In this document: positions 7,600-14,705 of the stretch, in pieces
Numbering within the stretch: the first letter of the stretch is position 1
Layout of the letters: every line of letters begins with the position of its first letter
Assembly: GCA_035299425.1 (NCBI GenBank)
Contig: DATGWP010000179.1
Coordinates: forward strand, 1 to 15,433
Length of the DNA: 15,433 bases
Source: Bog-950 sp035299425
GTDB taxonomy: Bacteria > Bacteroidota > Bacteroidia > Chitinophagales > LD1
Direction: 5' to 3'
Made by a program: the position numbers and the translations under genes
The notes under the pieces: generated by a model
Database searches by the model: none
The model's input: only the letters and a program-made list of their open reading frames with translations
What the model was told of the DNA's origin: nothing

Positions 7600-7780
7600 T
7601 TACCGCCCCGCCCGTTGGGCACCCCGCCTAAAATAGGCGGGGAATTTTTAGCAGCCACAGTCAACCAAATTTTATGCTCTCTTCAATCATGCTATAAAAT
7701 ACGCATCTAACAATTATGCGCGAAGCCTGTATTTAGTTTCCCCGCCTATTTTAGGCGGGGTGCCGCAGGCGGGGCGGTAA
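7600..7780. repeat. MITE-like element: 43-45-bp inverted arms around 93 bp
   Basis: The left arm (7600-7644) and the reverse complement of the right arm (7738-7780) agree almost throughout; they differ only around cgttggg versus tgcgg. Each arm starts or ends ttaccgccccgcc and carries an internal perfect 21-bp palindrome, ccccgcctaaaataggcgggg. The A/T-rich core (7645-7737) has no reading frame of note. The arms are far more G/C-rich than their surroundings. No target duplication is obvious. It resembles a non-autonomous palindromic element or paired REP, not a transposase-bearing IS. The right arm lies past the SET gene's stop and could stop its transcript. Confidence 0.75.
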
Positions 7781-7857
7781 TTAAACAGTCTGTATTTATT
7801 CTGCTATGTATTTCAATCTGGGCATAGCCCACGCCGGGATTACAAAACCTATTGCGA

Positions 7858-8286
7858 TTATTTTTTAGTGGCCTTTTTCTTTGCCGCGGGTTTACTACTA
7901 CACTTAGCGCATTTACAGCCATGCGGCTTGATGTATTCGTTAAACATCTCCTTGCCGTAATCGTAGCACAACTCCTCTCCTTCTTTAATATTCTTTCGCG
8001 CGCTAATCCAGATTTTGCCGCCTTTTATGTCTACATCGCAGTTTGCCGCCGAGCCGCAAGCATGGTTAATATACCGCGCTGTATTGCTCCGGTCTTTGCC
8101 ATCTATTAACCATTTAGAGTTTAACTCAAACAGATACATGCCCCCGCGCTTATTGGCCTCATCCACGGTAATCTTCTCACCGGTATATTCTATCACCCTC
8201 ATCCCTTTGGCAATTGGCTCCATGGTATACAGGCCAAGCCCCGTAACCGATTTCTTAACTTTTAAATCCAGGTCAGTTTTCTTCAT
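7858..8286 (-). CDS. Small SET-domain protein, putative protein-lysine methyltransferase
   Basis: From ATG 8286 the product is 142 residues. It carries a compact SET fold: GLGLYTMEPIAKG (17-29), the SAM-binding RYINHACGSAANC (71-83, a variant of NHSCxPNC with two extra residues) and the GEELCYDYG motif (102-110) with the catalytic-region Tyr. A post-SET cysteine group CKCAKC (124-129), with C81, can bind zinc. The tail KPAAKKKATKK is strongly basic, like histone or nucleic-acid-binding tails. Bacterial SET proteins of this size methylate lysines of chromatin-like or ribosomal proteins; the target here is unknown. A GTG two codons upstream (8292) is an alternative start; ATG is preferred. It sits alone between repeat-rich gaps, with no obvious partner gene. 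Confidence 0.88.
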   Translation of the reverse strand: MKKTDLDLKVKKSVTGLGLYTMEPIAKGMRVIEYTGEKITVDEANKRGGMYLFELNSKWLIDGKDRSNTARYINHACGSAANCDVDIKGGKIWISARKNIKEGEELCYDYGKEMFNEYIKPHGCKCAKCSSKPAAKKKATKK

Positions 8287-8408
8287 AGCCACGAACGTAA
8301 AAGAAATTAATTAAAAGTGGGTGGGAGGGTGTTGAAAAGCTATAGCTACCAAGACTTATTGCTTTAACTATTTTAGATATAATTGAAATGTTTTTGGCAT
8401 GGCTTAGC

Positions 8409-8425
8409 GGAAGTCAGAGACTTCC
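8409..8425. repeat. ggaagtc/gacttcc hairpin in the 8287-8518 gap
   Basis: A perfect 7-bp stem with loop aga, followed on the plus strand by tttct. The heptamer also forms the stems at 6501 and 6660. The rest of the 232-bp gap shows no gene; A/T content rises here towards the next genes. Confidence 0.5.
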
Positions 8426-8518
8426 TTTCTCATTTAAATTTCTAAGTGATCCTTCGTTACACTTAGAAGAACGGCAAGTCCTCCCTGGCAATAGTTATGA
8501 GTTAGCGCAACCCTTACA

Positions 8519-8989
8519 TCACCTAAGATTATTTGATATATTCTGAACAGCAGCTAATACCGTTTGCATCTTCTTTTGAAATTCCCCGCCATCGGCTGCT
8601 CCTCCTTGGACAAAGGCAATTACATCTTTTACAGCAAACGCCAACAATTGATGGTCTTCATTTTTAGAATCTAACAGAGTTAAGAGTGTAGAATAATTAA
8701 GCGAAATATCTATTACAGCTTCATCACTTTTTGATATTTCTTCAGGTTTTTTCCTTTTGTTATATGCTAATACCATTCCTGATTGATGTATGATATTCGC
8801 TGAAAAGCTTCTTACGTCTTTTATCCACTCCTTATTAACCGTGGTAGATATTTGCATTTTAAGTTGCCTATTTACGTTCCAACTGGTAACAAAAAGTGTC
8901 GCAACTGTTCCAAGAAATGTAAAAATGATTGCTGTAATAGAAACTGCTACAGTAGGATTTTCTTTTATAAAAAAATACAGTTCATTCAT
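8519..8989 (-). CDS. Single-pass membrane protein of unknown function
   Basis: From ATG 8989 the product is 156 residues: a short N-terminus, one transmembrane helix (about 12-36, TVAVSITAIIFTFLGTVATLF), then a soluble, largely helical domain of about 115 residues starting NVNRQLKMQISTTVNKEWIKD. N-anchored helical proteins of this general shape are common in Bacteroidota accessory regions, but I cannot name a family. A TTG at 9007 would extend it by six residues into the upstream gene; ATG 8989, 10 nt after that gene's stop, is more natural. It is clearly the second gene of a pair with the nuclease-like gene. Both share A/T-rich composition unlike folD, the helicase or tdk, suggesting joint acquisition. 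It could be a membrane-anchored partner or effector, which is inference. Confidence 0.75.
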   Translation of the reverse strand: MNELYFFIKENPTVAVSITAIIFTFLGTVATLFVTSWNVNRQLKMQISTTVNKEWIKDVRSFSANIIHQSGMVLAYNKRKKPEEISKSDEAVIDISLNYSTLLTLLDSKNEDHQLLAFAVKDVIAFVQGGAADGGEFQKKMQTVLAAVQNISNNLR

Positions 8990-8999
8990 AACTATTGTA

Positions 9000-10433
9000 T
9001 TAGTCAACCAGCATTTTGTGCTCTTTAGTTAGATAAGATAATTTCATTGTTTGCACCCCGTAAATCTTCAAGTGCATTCTAAAGGATTGTTTGCTTGTTT
9101 CAGGTATAGAATTATTTTTTCTTGCTATTCGCAGTATATCCAGTAATGATGCCTTTTTATCTTTTATTACCTGCATCATCACATCCCAAGTGCAAACATC
9201 AATAATGAAAACATTTTCAGGCTTTAGGTGATTGTTATCTTCTGAATCTAAATATTTATCCTTGGTCACATCATACAGTTCAGTGAATCTACTCCAAAAC
9301 AATTCTTTATAAGTAATAATGATTCCCCAATTTTCCTTATCAGGACTTATTTTTTTGGCAGTTGGAACCAGTTGCTGAAAGTAAGCTTTTAGCAAGGAAT
9401 CTTTAAGTGAATTGTAAAGCCTTTCATCTGTCGGGTTTACTGAAACAAATGGTTGTAGTTCAATTGCCTTGCATTCCATAAATACATTATCATCTGGAAA
9501 ATGAAAATCTACTAACTTGGAGAGCGGCGGCAACAATTTTTCAATCTGTTTTTCAGTATTGTATTTATATCCTATCTCCCTGATGCCACATTCAATATAT
9601 CGTTCCACAATAAACCCAAATTCCTCTGTAAATTTACTTCCAACATTTGCTTTTAAATAATCATAGATATAATAATTAATAGTGTGATTGAATACGTGGG
9701 TATGAATTAAATGAAGCTTCCCATCAAATACTTGGAAGGGAAACATCACAAAGAACGTTGCTTCCAGAGTCTGTAAATCTTCTCTGTCAATGCCTCTTTT
9801 GTAGCTTTCAATGCTATTTTTCGGATTCACAATGTCAACAGTTAATAACCGAAAGAATTTTCCAGCTTTTTCTAAACCAACTTTATGTTGAAGGAAACCA
9901 AGAAGATTATCATTTAATAAACCATTAAAAGGGAATTTGCTTAGTCCTAAATTATATAGGTCGGTGTAAATCCAGACAATCTTTAAGCAAATTATAAAGT
10001 CTAATATGGACAATCCTGTTTTTTCTTGAAACACTTCATCTGGTTTGTATTTTCCCGCGAGTGTTATATAAAGTTTTAACTGTATCGCAAAAATGTCAAG
10101 ATAAACTTCTTTGAGTAGGTAGAACTGTTGTGCATGTAATGCCTGAAAAGCCTTATCAATACTACCAGCATTTATAAAATCGCCTATATGATCTTGATTA
10201 AAATTGAAAATTTCATTTACCAATCCTTCATATTCTCTATGTGATAACTCCTTATAAGGAGCAGTATTATTTGCATATAGATATGCCAACTTCATTAAAG
10301 TAAATACAGACCAAATAGGATAGTTTGCAGCTCTACTATTCAAAAAATTATAAGAAGTTCCTATTAGCTGGTCTTTTGAATATTCTGAAATCTTCTTTTT
10401 GATTTCATCCAATGTTATTTCTGGCTTAATCAT
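9000..10433 (-). CDS. Unrecognised protein with a PD-(D/E)XK nuclease-like domain
   Basis: This is a 477-residue protein with no signal peptide. The first 260 or so residues are helical and I recognise no family. Residues 264-415 fit the PD-(D/E)XK core: helix GSKFTEEFGFIVERYIE (265-281), a strand with D309 (VDFHF), the strand-end motif E320-C-K322 (FMECKAIE), a long helix around NSLKDSLLKAYFQQL with Gln, then strands WGIIITYKE and NVFIIDV. This order (alpha, Asp, E-x-K, alpha, beta) is as in Mrr/NERD/resolvase-type nucleases. The usual spacing D-(8-12)-ExK is met (D309 to E320). The DNA is markedly A/T-rich. The start ATG 10433 follows a leader with an 18-bp palindrome. A possible defence or DNA-processing enzyme; function unproven. 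Confidence 0.7.
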   Translation of the reverse strand: MIKPEITLDEIKKKISEYSKDQLIGTSYNFLNSRAANYPIWSVFTLMKLAYLYANNTAPYKELSHREYEGLVNEIFNFNQDHIGDFINAGSIDKAFQALHAQQFYLLKEVYLDIFAIQLKLYITLAGKYKPDEVFQEKTGLSILDFIICLKIVWIYTDLYNLGLSKFPFNGLLNDNLLGFLQHKVGLEKAGKFFRLLTVDIVNPKNSIESYKRGIDREDLQTLEATFFVMFPFQVFDGKLHLIHTHVFNHTINYYIYDYLKANVGSKFTEEFGFIVERYIECGIREIGYKYNTEKQIEKLLPPLSKLVDFHFPDDNVFMECKAIELQPFVSVNPTDERLYNSLKDSLLKAYFQQLVPTAKKISPDKENWGIIITYKELFWSRFTELYDVTKDKYLDSEDNNHLKPENVFIIDVCTWDVMMQVIKDKKASLLDILRIARKNNSIPETSKQSFRMHLKIYGVQTMKLSYLTKEHKMLVD

Positions 10434-10464
10434 TTCCGCTGTTTATTTATCCAAGATAAAATTT

Positions 10465-10482
10465 CACGGATATATATCTGTG
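10465..10482. promoter_or_regulatory. 18-bp palindrome upstream of the nuclease-like gene, possible operator
   Basis: cacggatatatatctgtg reads as its own complement except one G·T pair. It ends 32 nt before ATG 10433, where a repressor or activator would sit. No regulator gene is adjacent. Confidence 0.35.
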
Positions 10483-10488
10483 TATACT

Positions 10489-10530
10489 GAACAGACAGCA
10501 CCGCTGTTCTGTTTCCTGCCCCGCTGTTCG
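10489..10530. repeat. Hairpin and repeated cgctgttc words in the 10434-10694 gap
   Basis: acagc-acc-gctgt forms a 5-bp hairpin (10495-10507), flanked by gaacag and ctgttc. The octamer cgctgttc occurs at 10502 and 10523. This G/C-richer patch lies between two divergent A/T-rich genes. The remaining gap DNA to 10694 shows no supported gene. Confidence 0.35.
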
Positions 10531-10694
10531 AGTACACCCAAGGCCCTGTGCGGGACAAAGGAACCTGCCAATGATAAGGAGTGTTTAACTCCGTTACAAC
10601 CAACCCTTTCTTTAAAGGTTCTGCCCCTAAAAACATACACAGAACATTAATACCGATATTGATAAATTGCAGCAGGAAAATTATTTAGCAATAG

Positions 10695-11126
10695 ATGGGG
10701 CAGTTGAAAAGTTATACCATTTTTGATTCTCTCTTTGAATATAAGGGCATTTTTGCAGGCTTTGCAATACTCGATTCATTATTCCCACTCTTTTTCAAAA
10801 ACATGATAGATCCTATTGGTTTTGCAACCGTTGGGTCAATGCTAGTTACAATGACCTATTTTTTGGTGCGCGATTATAAAAATGCTAAAATTGTTTTGGA
10901 GTATATTAAGTCTCATGAGCCGGAATTAAATAAAAAATATATTTATCATAATGGATATGGCCATTTGCGTGTGTATTTTCGCGATTTTACAATACCCGAA
11001 ATAGAGAAAATGATGAACTCGCCGGTTAGTGCAAGTTTTGTTGAATGCTATAGATTACCGGTTAAAGTTGCTTCAGCTGCTATATTCTTTATATCTCTTT
11101 CGTTGATACTAAAGTGGATTTATTAG
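10695..11126 (+). CDS. Small polytopic membrane protein of unknown function
   Basis: A 143-residue product with two or three hydrophobic segments (about 18-34, 41-59 and 123-142). A soluble stretch of about 60 residues between the second and third contains KNAKIVLEYIKSHEPELNKKYIYHNGYGHLRVYF. There is no signal peptide and no recognisable catalytic motif. The C-terminus ends in the membrane (LSLILKWIY). It is transcribed away from the nuclease-like pair and shares its A/T-rich codon use, so it may belong to the same acquired segment. A hairpin-rich repeat follows 30 nt after its stop and could end its transcript. ATG 10695 is preceded by a stop in frame and only a weak ribosome site. I do not recognise the family. 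Confidence 0.7.
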   Translation: MGQLKSYTIFDSLFEYKGIFAGFAILDSLFPLFFKNMIDPIGFATVGSMLVTMTYFLVRDYKNAKIVLEYIKSHEPELNKKYIYHNGYGHLRVYFRDFTIPEIEKMMNSPVSASFVECYRLPVKVASAAIFFISLSLILKWIY

Positions 11127-11155
11127 CACCGTTGTTCGATGCGCCTTTTGGGGCT

Positions 11156-11296
11156 GCACCCGCTACGGGGTGCCGGGTTTATATCATCATATTTTCTACC
11201 CATGTTAAGTGCCTACCGGCACTAATAAATCCCGGAGGGATTAAATATGGGTAGAAATTGCCAGCAACGAGAAGAACTCCGTGCCGTAGGTACGGA
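11156..11296. repeat. Cluster of REP-like hairpins including a three-way junction
   Basis: In order: a gcaccc/gggtgc hairpin (11156-11173); an 11-bp outer stem tttctacccat (11193-11203) with atgggtagaaa (11247-11257) enclosing two hairpins, agtgcc/ggcact (11208-11223) and aatccc/gggatt (11228-11242); and tccgtgcc-gta-ggtacgga (11278-11296, one wobble). It fills the gap between convergent genes. Nothing coding is seen from 11127 to 11387. The modules resemble mobile REP families of Bacteroidota from memory. Confidence 0.75.
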
Positions 11297-11387
11297 ACCT
11301 ATCTTGCTACTTAGCACCCAAGTTTATGTTTCTAAGTTATAGACCATGCCTACGTTGAACCGGGGGAAAGGCGCGGACATCACGGCT

Positions 11388-12278
11388 CTATAGATACGTC
11401 TTCAGCAGCACCGCAAAGTGGTCAGATAGGTCTTTGTGCTTTTTGTGCCATTGCTTTTCGTATTGCATTACGCTGCGCGTGGTTTGAGTGTAGGTGCAGC
11501 CATTAGGGCGGCAAAACACATAGTCTATCAGGTTGCGGCGGTTAGGGTCGTAGCTGTCCATATCGTTCAGCAGGTGGTCGCTGGTGCACTTTAGTTCGGT
11601 GCATATATCGCCGTCTTCGGCCTGCAGGTAGTTGATAAGCGATGGATACAAAATGGTATCGCTGCGGCGGGTATTAAAATCGCCACAGGCAAACTGGGGC
11701 ACACCGGCCTTTTCATGCTTCTTTAATAGCTCTCCGGCCTCTTTATACTGCGATTTTTTAAGGTCGCGGCTGCCACCGGCTTCCATGTGGGTGCCCAGTA
11801 CCTGGAAGGTCTTTACAGGGTGGTTAACCTCTACCAACAGGCAGCCTTTGCCGGCCAGTTTGTTTATACCCTGCATCCAGCTATAGCGTATGCTCTCTAC
11901 TTCTTTCATGGGGTACTTGCTAAATATGATAACCCCGCCCGCACGCTTGTAGGTAATGCCGCTTTTGTTCTGCCAGCCCTGCCAGTAGGGGTACATAGCC
12001 TTTAACTGCTTATAGAGCACCTTCTTCATAGCTACGCGGTCGTAAGCCTCCTGAAACACGATAACATCGGCCGATTCCTTTAGAAGTACCTCTGGTATCA
12101 GCTTAGCGCGCTTTACAGGCTTATGCTTTAAGAAGGTAGCTGCGCGGGGCAGCATTTTAATGTTCCAGGTTAATATGCTTACCTGGTTGGTGGTGGTGTC
12201 TTTAGCCACTTCGTCGCCGGGTATACACATAGCTACAAGCGAACAAAGAAGCAGGGCGGCAGACAAGGCAAATTTCAT
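11388..12278 (-). CDS. Exported endonuclease/exonuclease/phosphatase-family protein, sphingomyelinase-like
   Basis: A 296-residue protein with a hydrophobic N-terminus (residues 4-17), probably a Sec signal; C18 follows it, but VAMC is a poor lipobox. Conserved EEP-fold residues are in order: N39 in LTWNI, E77 in VFQEAYD, H164 in GTH, D200 and N202 in GDFN, D252 in IDYVF and D286-H287 in SDH. The early pattern FQEAYD, YPYW (97-99) and GGVIIFSKYPM, with KGCLLVEV, is closest to neutral sphingomyelinase-C-like members rather than exonuclease III. These are Mg2+-dependent phosphodiesterases; a phospholipid substrate outside the cytoplasm is likely but not proven. Start ATG 12278 fits the signal. 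Transcribed with the same polarity as the T9SS protein upstream but separated by a strong terminator, so an independent unit. Confidence 0.88.
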   Translation of the reverse strand: MKFALSAALLLCSLVAMCIPGDEVAKDTTTNQVSILTWNIKMLPRAATFLKHKPVKRAKLIPEVLLKESADVIVFQEAYDRVAMKKVLYKQLKAMYPYWQGWQNKSGITYKRAGGVIIFSKYPMKEVESIRYSWMQGINKLAGKGCLLVEVNHPVKTFQVLGTHMEAGGSRDLKKSQYKEAGELLKKHEKAGVPQFACGDFNTRRSDTILYPSLINYLQAEDGDICTELKCTSDHLLNDMDSYDPNRRNLIDYVFCRPNGCTYTQTTRSVMQYEKQWHKKHKDLSDHFAVLLKTYL

Positions 12279-12454
12279 AGGATATTATTTTAAGCTGATG
12301 AAGATACGAAAGATTAGCTTGGTAATGTGGCCCCTGTATTAATAAATGCGGAGAATGGGTTTAATTAACAGGTGTGTGAAAAGCAGGGGCAAAATACGGA
12401 ATTGTAATGCCTCAAATGCTCGGATAAATTATAATCAGGTTAGGGCATAAAACA

Positions 12455-12488
12455 AGAAAGCCTCTCCGCCGTAGCGGAGAGGCTTTCT
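12455..12488 (-). terminator. Strong intrinsic terminator of the T9SS protein gene
   Basis: A perfect 15-bp stem (agaaagcctctccgc with its complement) around a 4-nt loop at 12470-12473. On the minus strand it lies 20 nt past the stop at 12508 and is followed by TTGTTTT, as expected for Rho-independent termination. Confidence 0.88.
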
Positions 12489-12507
12489 AAAACATCCAAA
12501 AGATGAA

Positions 12508-14454
12508 TTATTTGCTGATAGTAAGTCTCTTCACAGCTGTTTTATCGCCGCTCTGGATCTTAACTAGGTAAGTACCGTTAGCAAGGTCGCTGAAATCGAA
12601 AGATTTAGTGAAAGTAGATGCTACATCGCTAGAGTTGAACATCTTAACCATAGAGCCAATGATGTTGAATACGCGAACTGATACGTTCTTTTCTACACCG
12701 TTTACAGTAATGCTTACATTACCGTTAGATGGGTTTGGCTGCATGCTGATAGCATTGCCGAAAGTAACATCTTCGATACCGTTGATGCAAGCACCGTTAG
12801 ATGCAGGCAATACAGTAAGGTTTACAAGTGGAGACTTGAAAATGCAACCGTTAGCATCTGTCATTTGTAACTGTACTTTGTAAACACCCGGGTTAGTGTA
12901 AGTGTTTGTTCCGTTCATGGTAAAGCCGATGTTGCCATCATCAAAAGTCCATTGTGGAGTCCAGCCTGTTTGGTTGGTAGAAGTGTTGGTAAAAGTAACT
13001 GGTCTGTCTTCGCAAACTGGTGCTGGTGGGTTAGTAAAGGTAACGTTGTTGGTTACGCCGCCAGGATATTGAACAGTTAAAGATGAAGTAGCTGAGCAAC
13101 CTGCGTTGTTAGTTACTGTTACAGTATAAGTACCTGCAGTGTTTACAGAGATAGTAGATGTGTTGCTACCAGAAACACCAGTGCTCCAGCTGTAGAATTT
13201 GCCGGTAGTAACACCGGTAAGTTGTGTAACCAAAGTAGCGCTGCTACCGCAGTTAAGAGTAAGTGGGTTAGAACCTGTAAAGTTAACAGCTACACCTCTT
13301 GAATCGATAGAGGCAGTAGCTACAGTAGTTTGGTTGTTGCCATCGGTTACAGTTACAGTAACAGTAGCATCGTTGTTGCCTACTACTAAGTCAACTATCT
13401 GGTCGGTAGTGCTGGTTAAAGTACCATCGGTAGTAGACCATGCATAAGTATAATTAGGTGCAGCAGAACCAAACGCGTTAGCGTTAAGGGTTAAGATACC
13501 ACCCGGGCAACCGTTTAATGAATCGGCAGAAATAACCGCACCATAGTTAACGTTTACAGTTAAGTAAGGAACGATTTTAGCATTCTGTAAGAAGATGTTT
13601 TCGCAAGCAGCTTCTTCGTAGTCGCCTGTACCGTTGCAATCGAAGAAAATCTGGTTAGTGTAAAGACCTGTGTTAGGGAACTGACCATCCCAGTTAAGGA
13701 ATGAGAAAGTGTTGAAGCCTGCAGCTGAAGGAGCAGCTAAGCAATCGCCCACACAGTCATCGCGAGAACCGATAGCTAACTGGAATTTATCTGCAGTATC
13801 GCCGGCGTAGTCTACACGGATACCGAAAGTTTGGTTGGTAGCAAAGCTTAAGTTAGGGTAAAAGCTAAGTACACCGTAGTTGCCGCCACCTGCAAGAGAT
13901 GCGTTGGTTACAATTACAGTATCCCACAGTACAAGAGAAGAAGTGTTAAGCGCACCAGTAGGAGTACCAACACCAGTAGCAGTTAAACCTGTTCTGTTGA
14001 ACACGGTAACAGTTACTGTATCGTTAGTAGCGCTTACGTTTTCGTGAGCTACCAGCATATCGAAGCTATCCAGCACGAAAGATGCCTGAGAGCGAGGGAT
14101 GAACAATTGGTTGTCGTTAGCATCTAAATACAACAGTGTATCATAGATTACCGCTGCAAACTTCATAGTTAATACATCGGTTGGTTTGTATCTTGCGTTG
14201 ATATCCCATGCGTATACAGAGTAGTCGCCACCGCTGGTGCCGGTGTAAGCATCATCCACTGCATCGTAATCCAATGCGATTACTTCGGTAGAAGCACGGC
14301 TTGTGCCTTTATTAAGAACCTTCTTTTGAACTTGAATTGGTTGCTTATGCGAAGTAGGAGTGCCTTCACTCGTTCTTGCGTTTGGATTGGTCTGCGCATT
14401 TGTGGTTAAAGACAAAGCAACAAAACCGACAAGCAGTGTAAAAAACTTTTTCAT
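12508..14454 (-). CDS. T9SS-secreted protein with Ig-like/PKD repeats and C-terminal sorting domain
   Basis: A 648-residue exported protein. Residues 1-20 are a Sec signal (MKKFFTLLVGFVALSLTTNA). Residues 55-300 form a beta-rich domain with Cys234/238 and Cys273/284 that I do not recognise. About 303-385 and 388-463 look like Ig-like SprB/PKD-type repeats (YAWSTTDG, FYSWSTG, GTYTVTVTNNAGC), and 468-549 is a PKD-like domain (PQWTFDDG, NPGVYKVQLQMTDANGC). Residues 568-648 are a type A T9SS sorting domain: ISMQPNPSNG, VRVFNIIG, LANGTYLVKI, ending VKRLTISK. It is therefore exported across the outer membrane by the type IX system and probably attached at the surface or released; an adhesive or structural role is inferred. 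Candidate promoter upstream, strong terminator downstream: monocistronic. Confidence 0.92.
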   Translation of the reverse strand: MKKFFTLLVGFVALSLTTNAQTNPNARTSEGTPTSHKQPIQVQKKVLNKGTSRASTEVIALDYDAVDDAYTGTSGGDYSVYAWDINARYKPTDVLTMKFAAVIYDTLLYLDANDNQLFIPRSQASFVLDSFDMLVAHENVSATNDTVTVTVFNRTGLTATGVGTPTGALNTSSLVLWDTVIVTNASLAGGGNYGVLSFYPNLSFATNQTFGIRVDYAGDTADKFQLAIGSRDDCVGDCLAAPSAAGFNTFSFLNWDGQFPNTGLYTNQIFFDCNGTGDYEEAACENIFLQNAKIVPYLTVNVNYGAVISADSLNGCPGGILTLNANAFGSAAPNYTYAWSTTDGTLTSTTDQIVDLVVGNNDATVTVTVTDGNNQTTVATASIDSRGVAVNFTGSNPLTLNCGSSATLVTQLTGVTTGKFYSWSTGVSGSNTSTISVNTAGTYTVTVTNNAGCSATSSLTVQYPGGVTNNVTFTNPPAPVCEDRPVTFTNTSTNQTGWTPQWTFDDGNIGFTMNGTNTYTNPGVYKVQLQMTDANGCIFKSPLVNLTVLPASNGACINGIEDVTFGNAISMQPNPSNGNVSITVNGVEKNVSVRVFNIIGSMVKMFNSSDVASTFTKSFDFSDLANGTYLVKIQSGDKTAVKRLTISK

Positions 14455-14525
14455 AATTGCCGTTTTGATTTTTGTTTAATAATTAATTGTTAGGTAAAAG
14501 TAATCCTGTTTTTTTAATAGGGTGG

Positions 14526-14555
14526 CAAATGAACATAAAAAACTGGGAGAATCAA
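14526..14555 (-). promoter_or_regulatory. Candidate promoter for the T9SS protein gene
   Basis: On the minus strand TTG (14555-14553), a 19-nt spacer and TTCATTTG (14533-14526) fit TTG...TAnnTTTG with one mismatch. The leader to ATG 14454 would be about 65 nt and is very A/T-rich, as in strongly expressed Bacteroidota genes. The rest of the 14455-14705 gap shows only weak palindromes (cttgt-ggt-acaag at 14681-14693) past tdk. Confidence 0.5.
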
Positions 14556-14705
14556 AAAAAATGACAGATTTATGACAAAAGGCAGGAAGGGGAAAACAGC
14601 TATAGGTGCCATTGTTGTATCATAGACCATTTTTTGCTGTTAAACGCTGCACCTACTTTAACAAAAAAATAACATTTGCACTTGTGGTACAAGGCTTTAT
14701 GGGCC

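Noticed and set aside
10520..10545. gttcgagtac resembling a tRNA T-loop
   Set aside because: The flanking bases do not pair into a T-arm and no acceptor, D or anticodon arm can be drawn.
10430..10636. Minus-strand 68-codon frame upstream of the nuclease-like gene
   Set aside because: It spans the palindrome and hairpin and overlaps the next start by 4 nt. No domain or ribosome site is recognisable; it is kept only as intergenic DNA.
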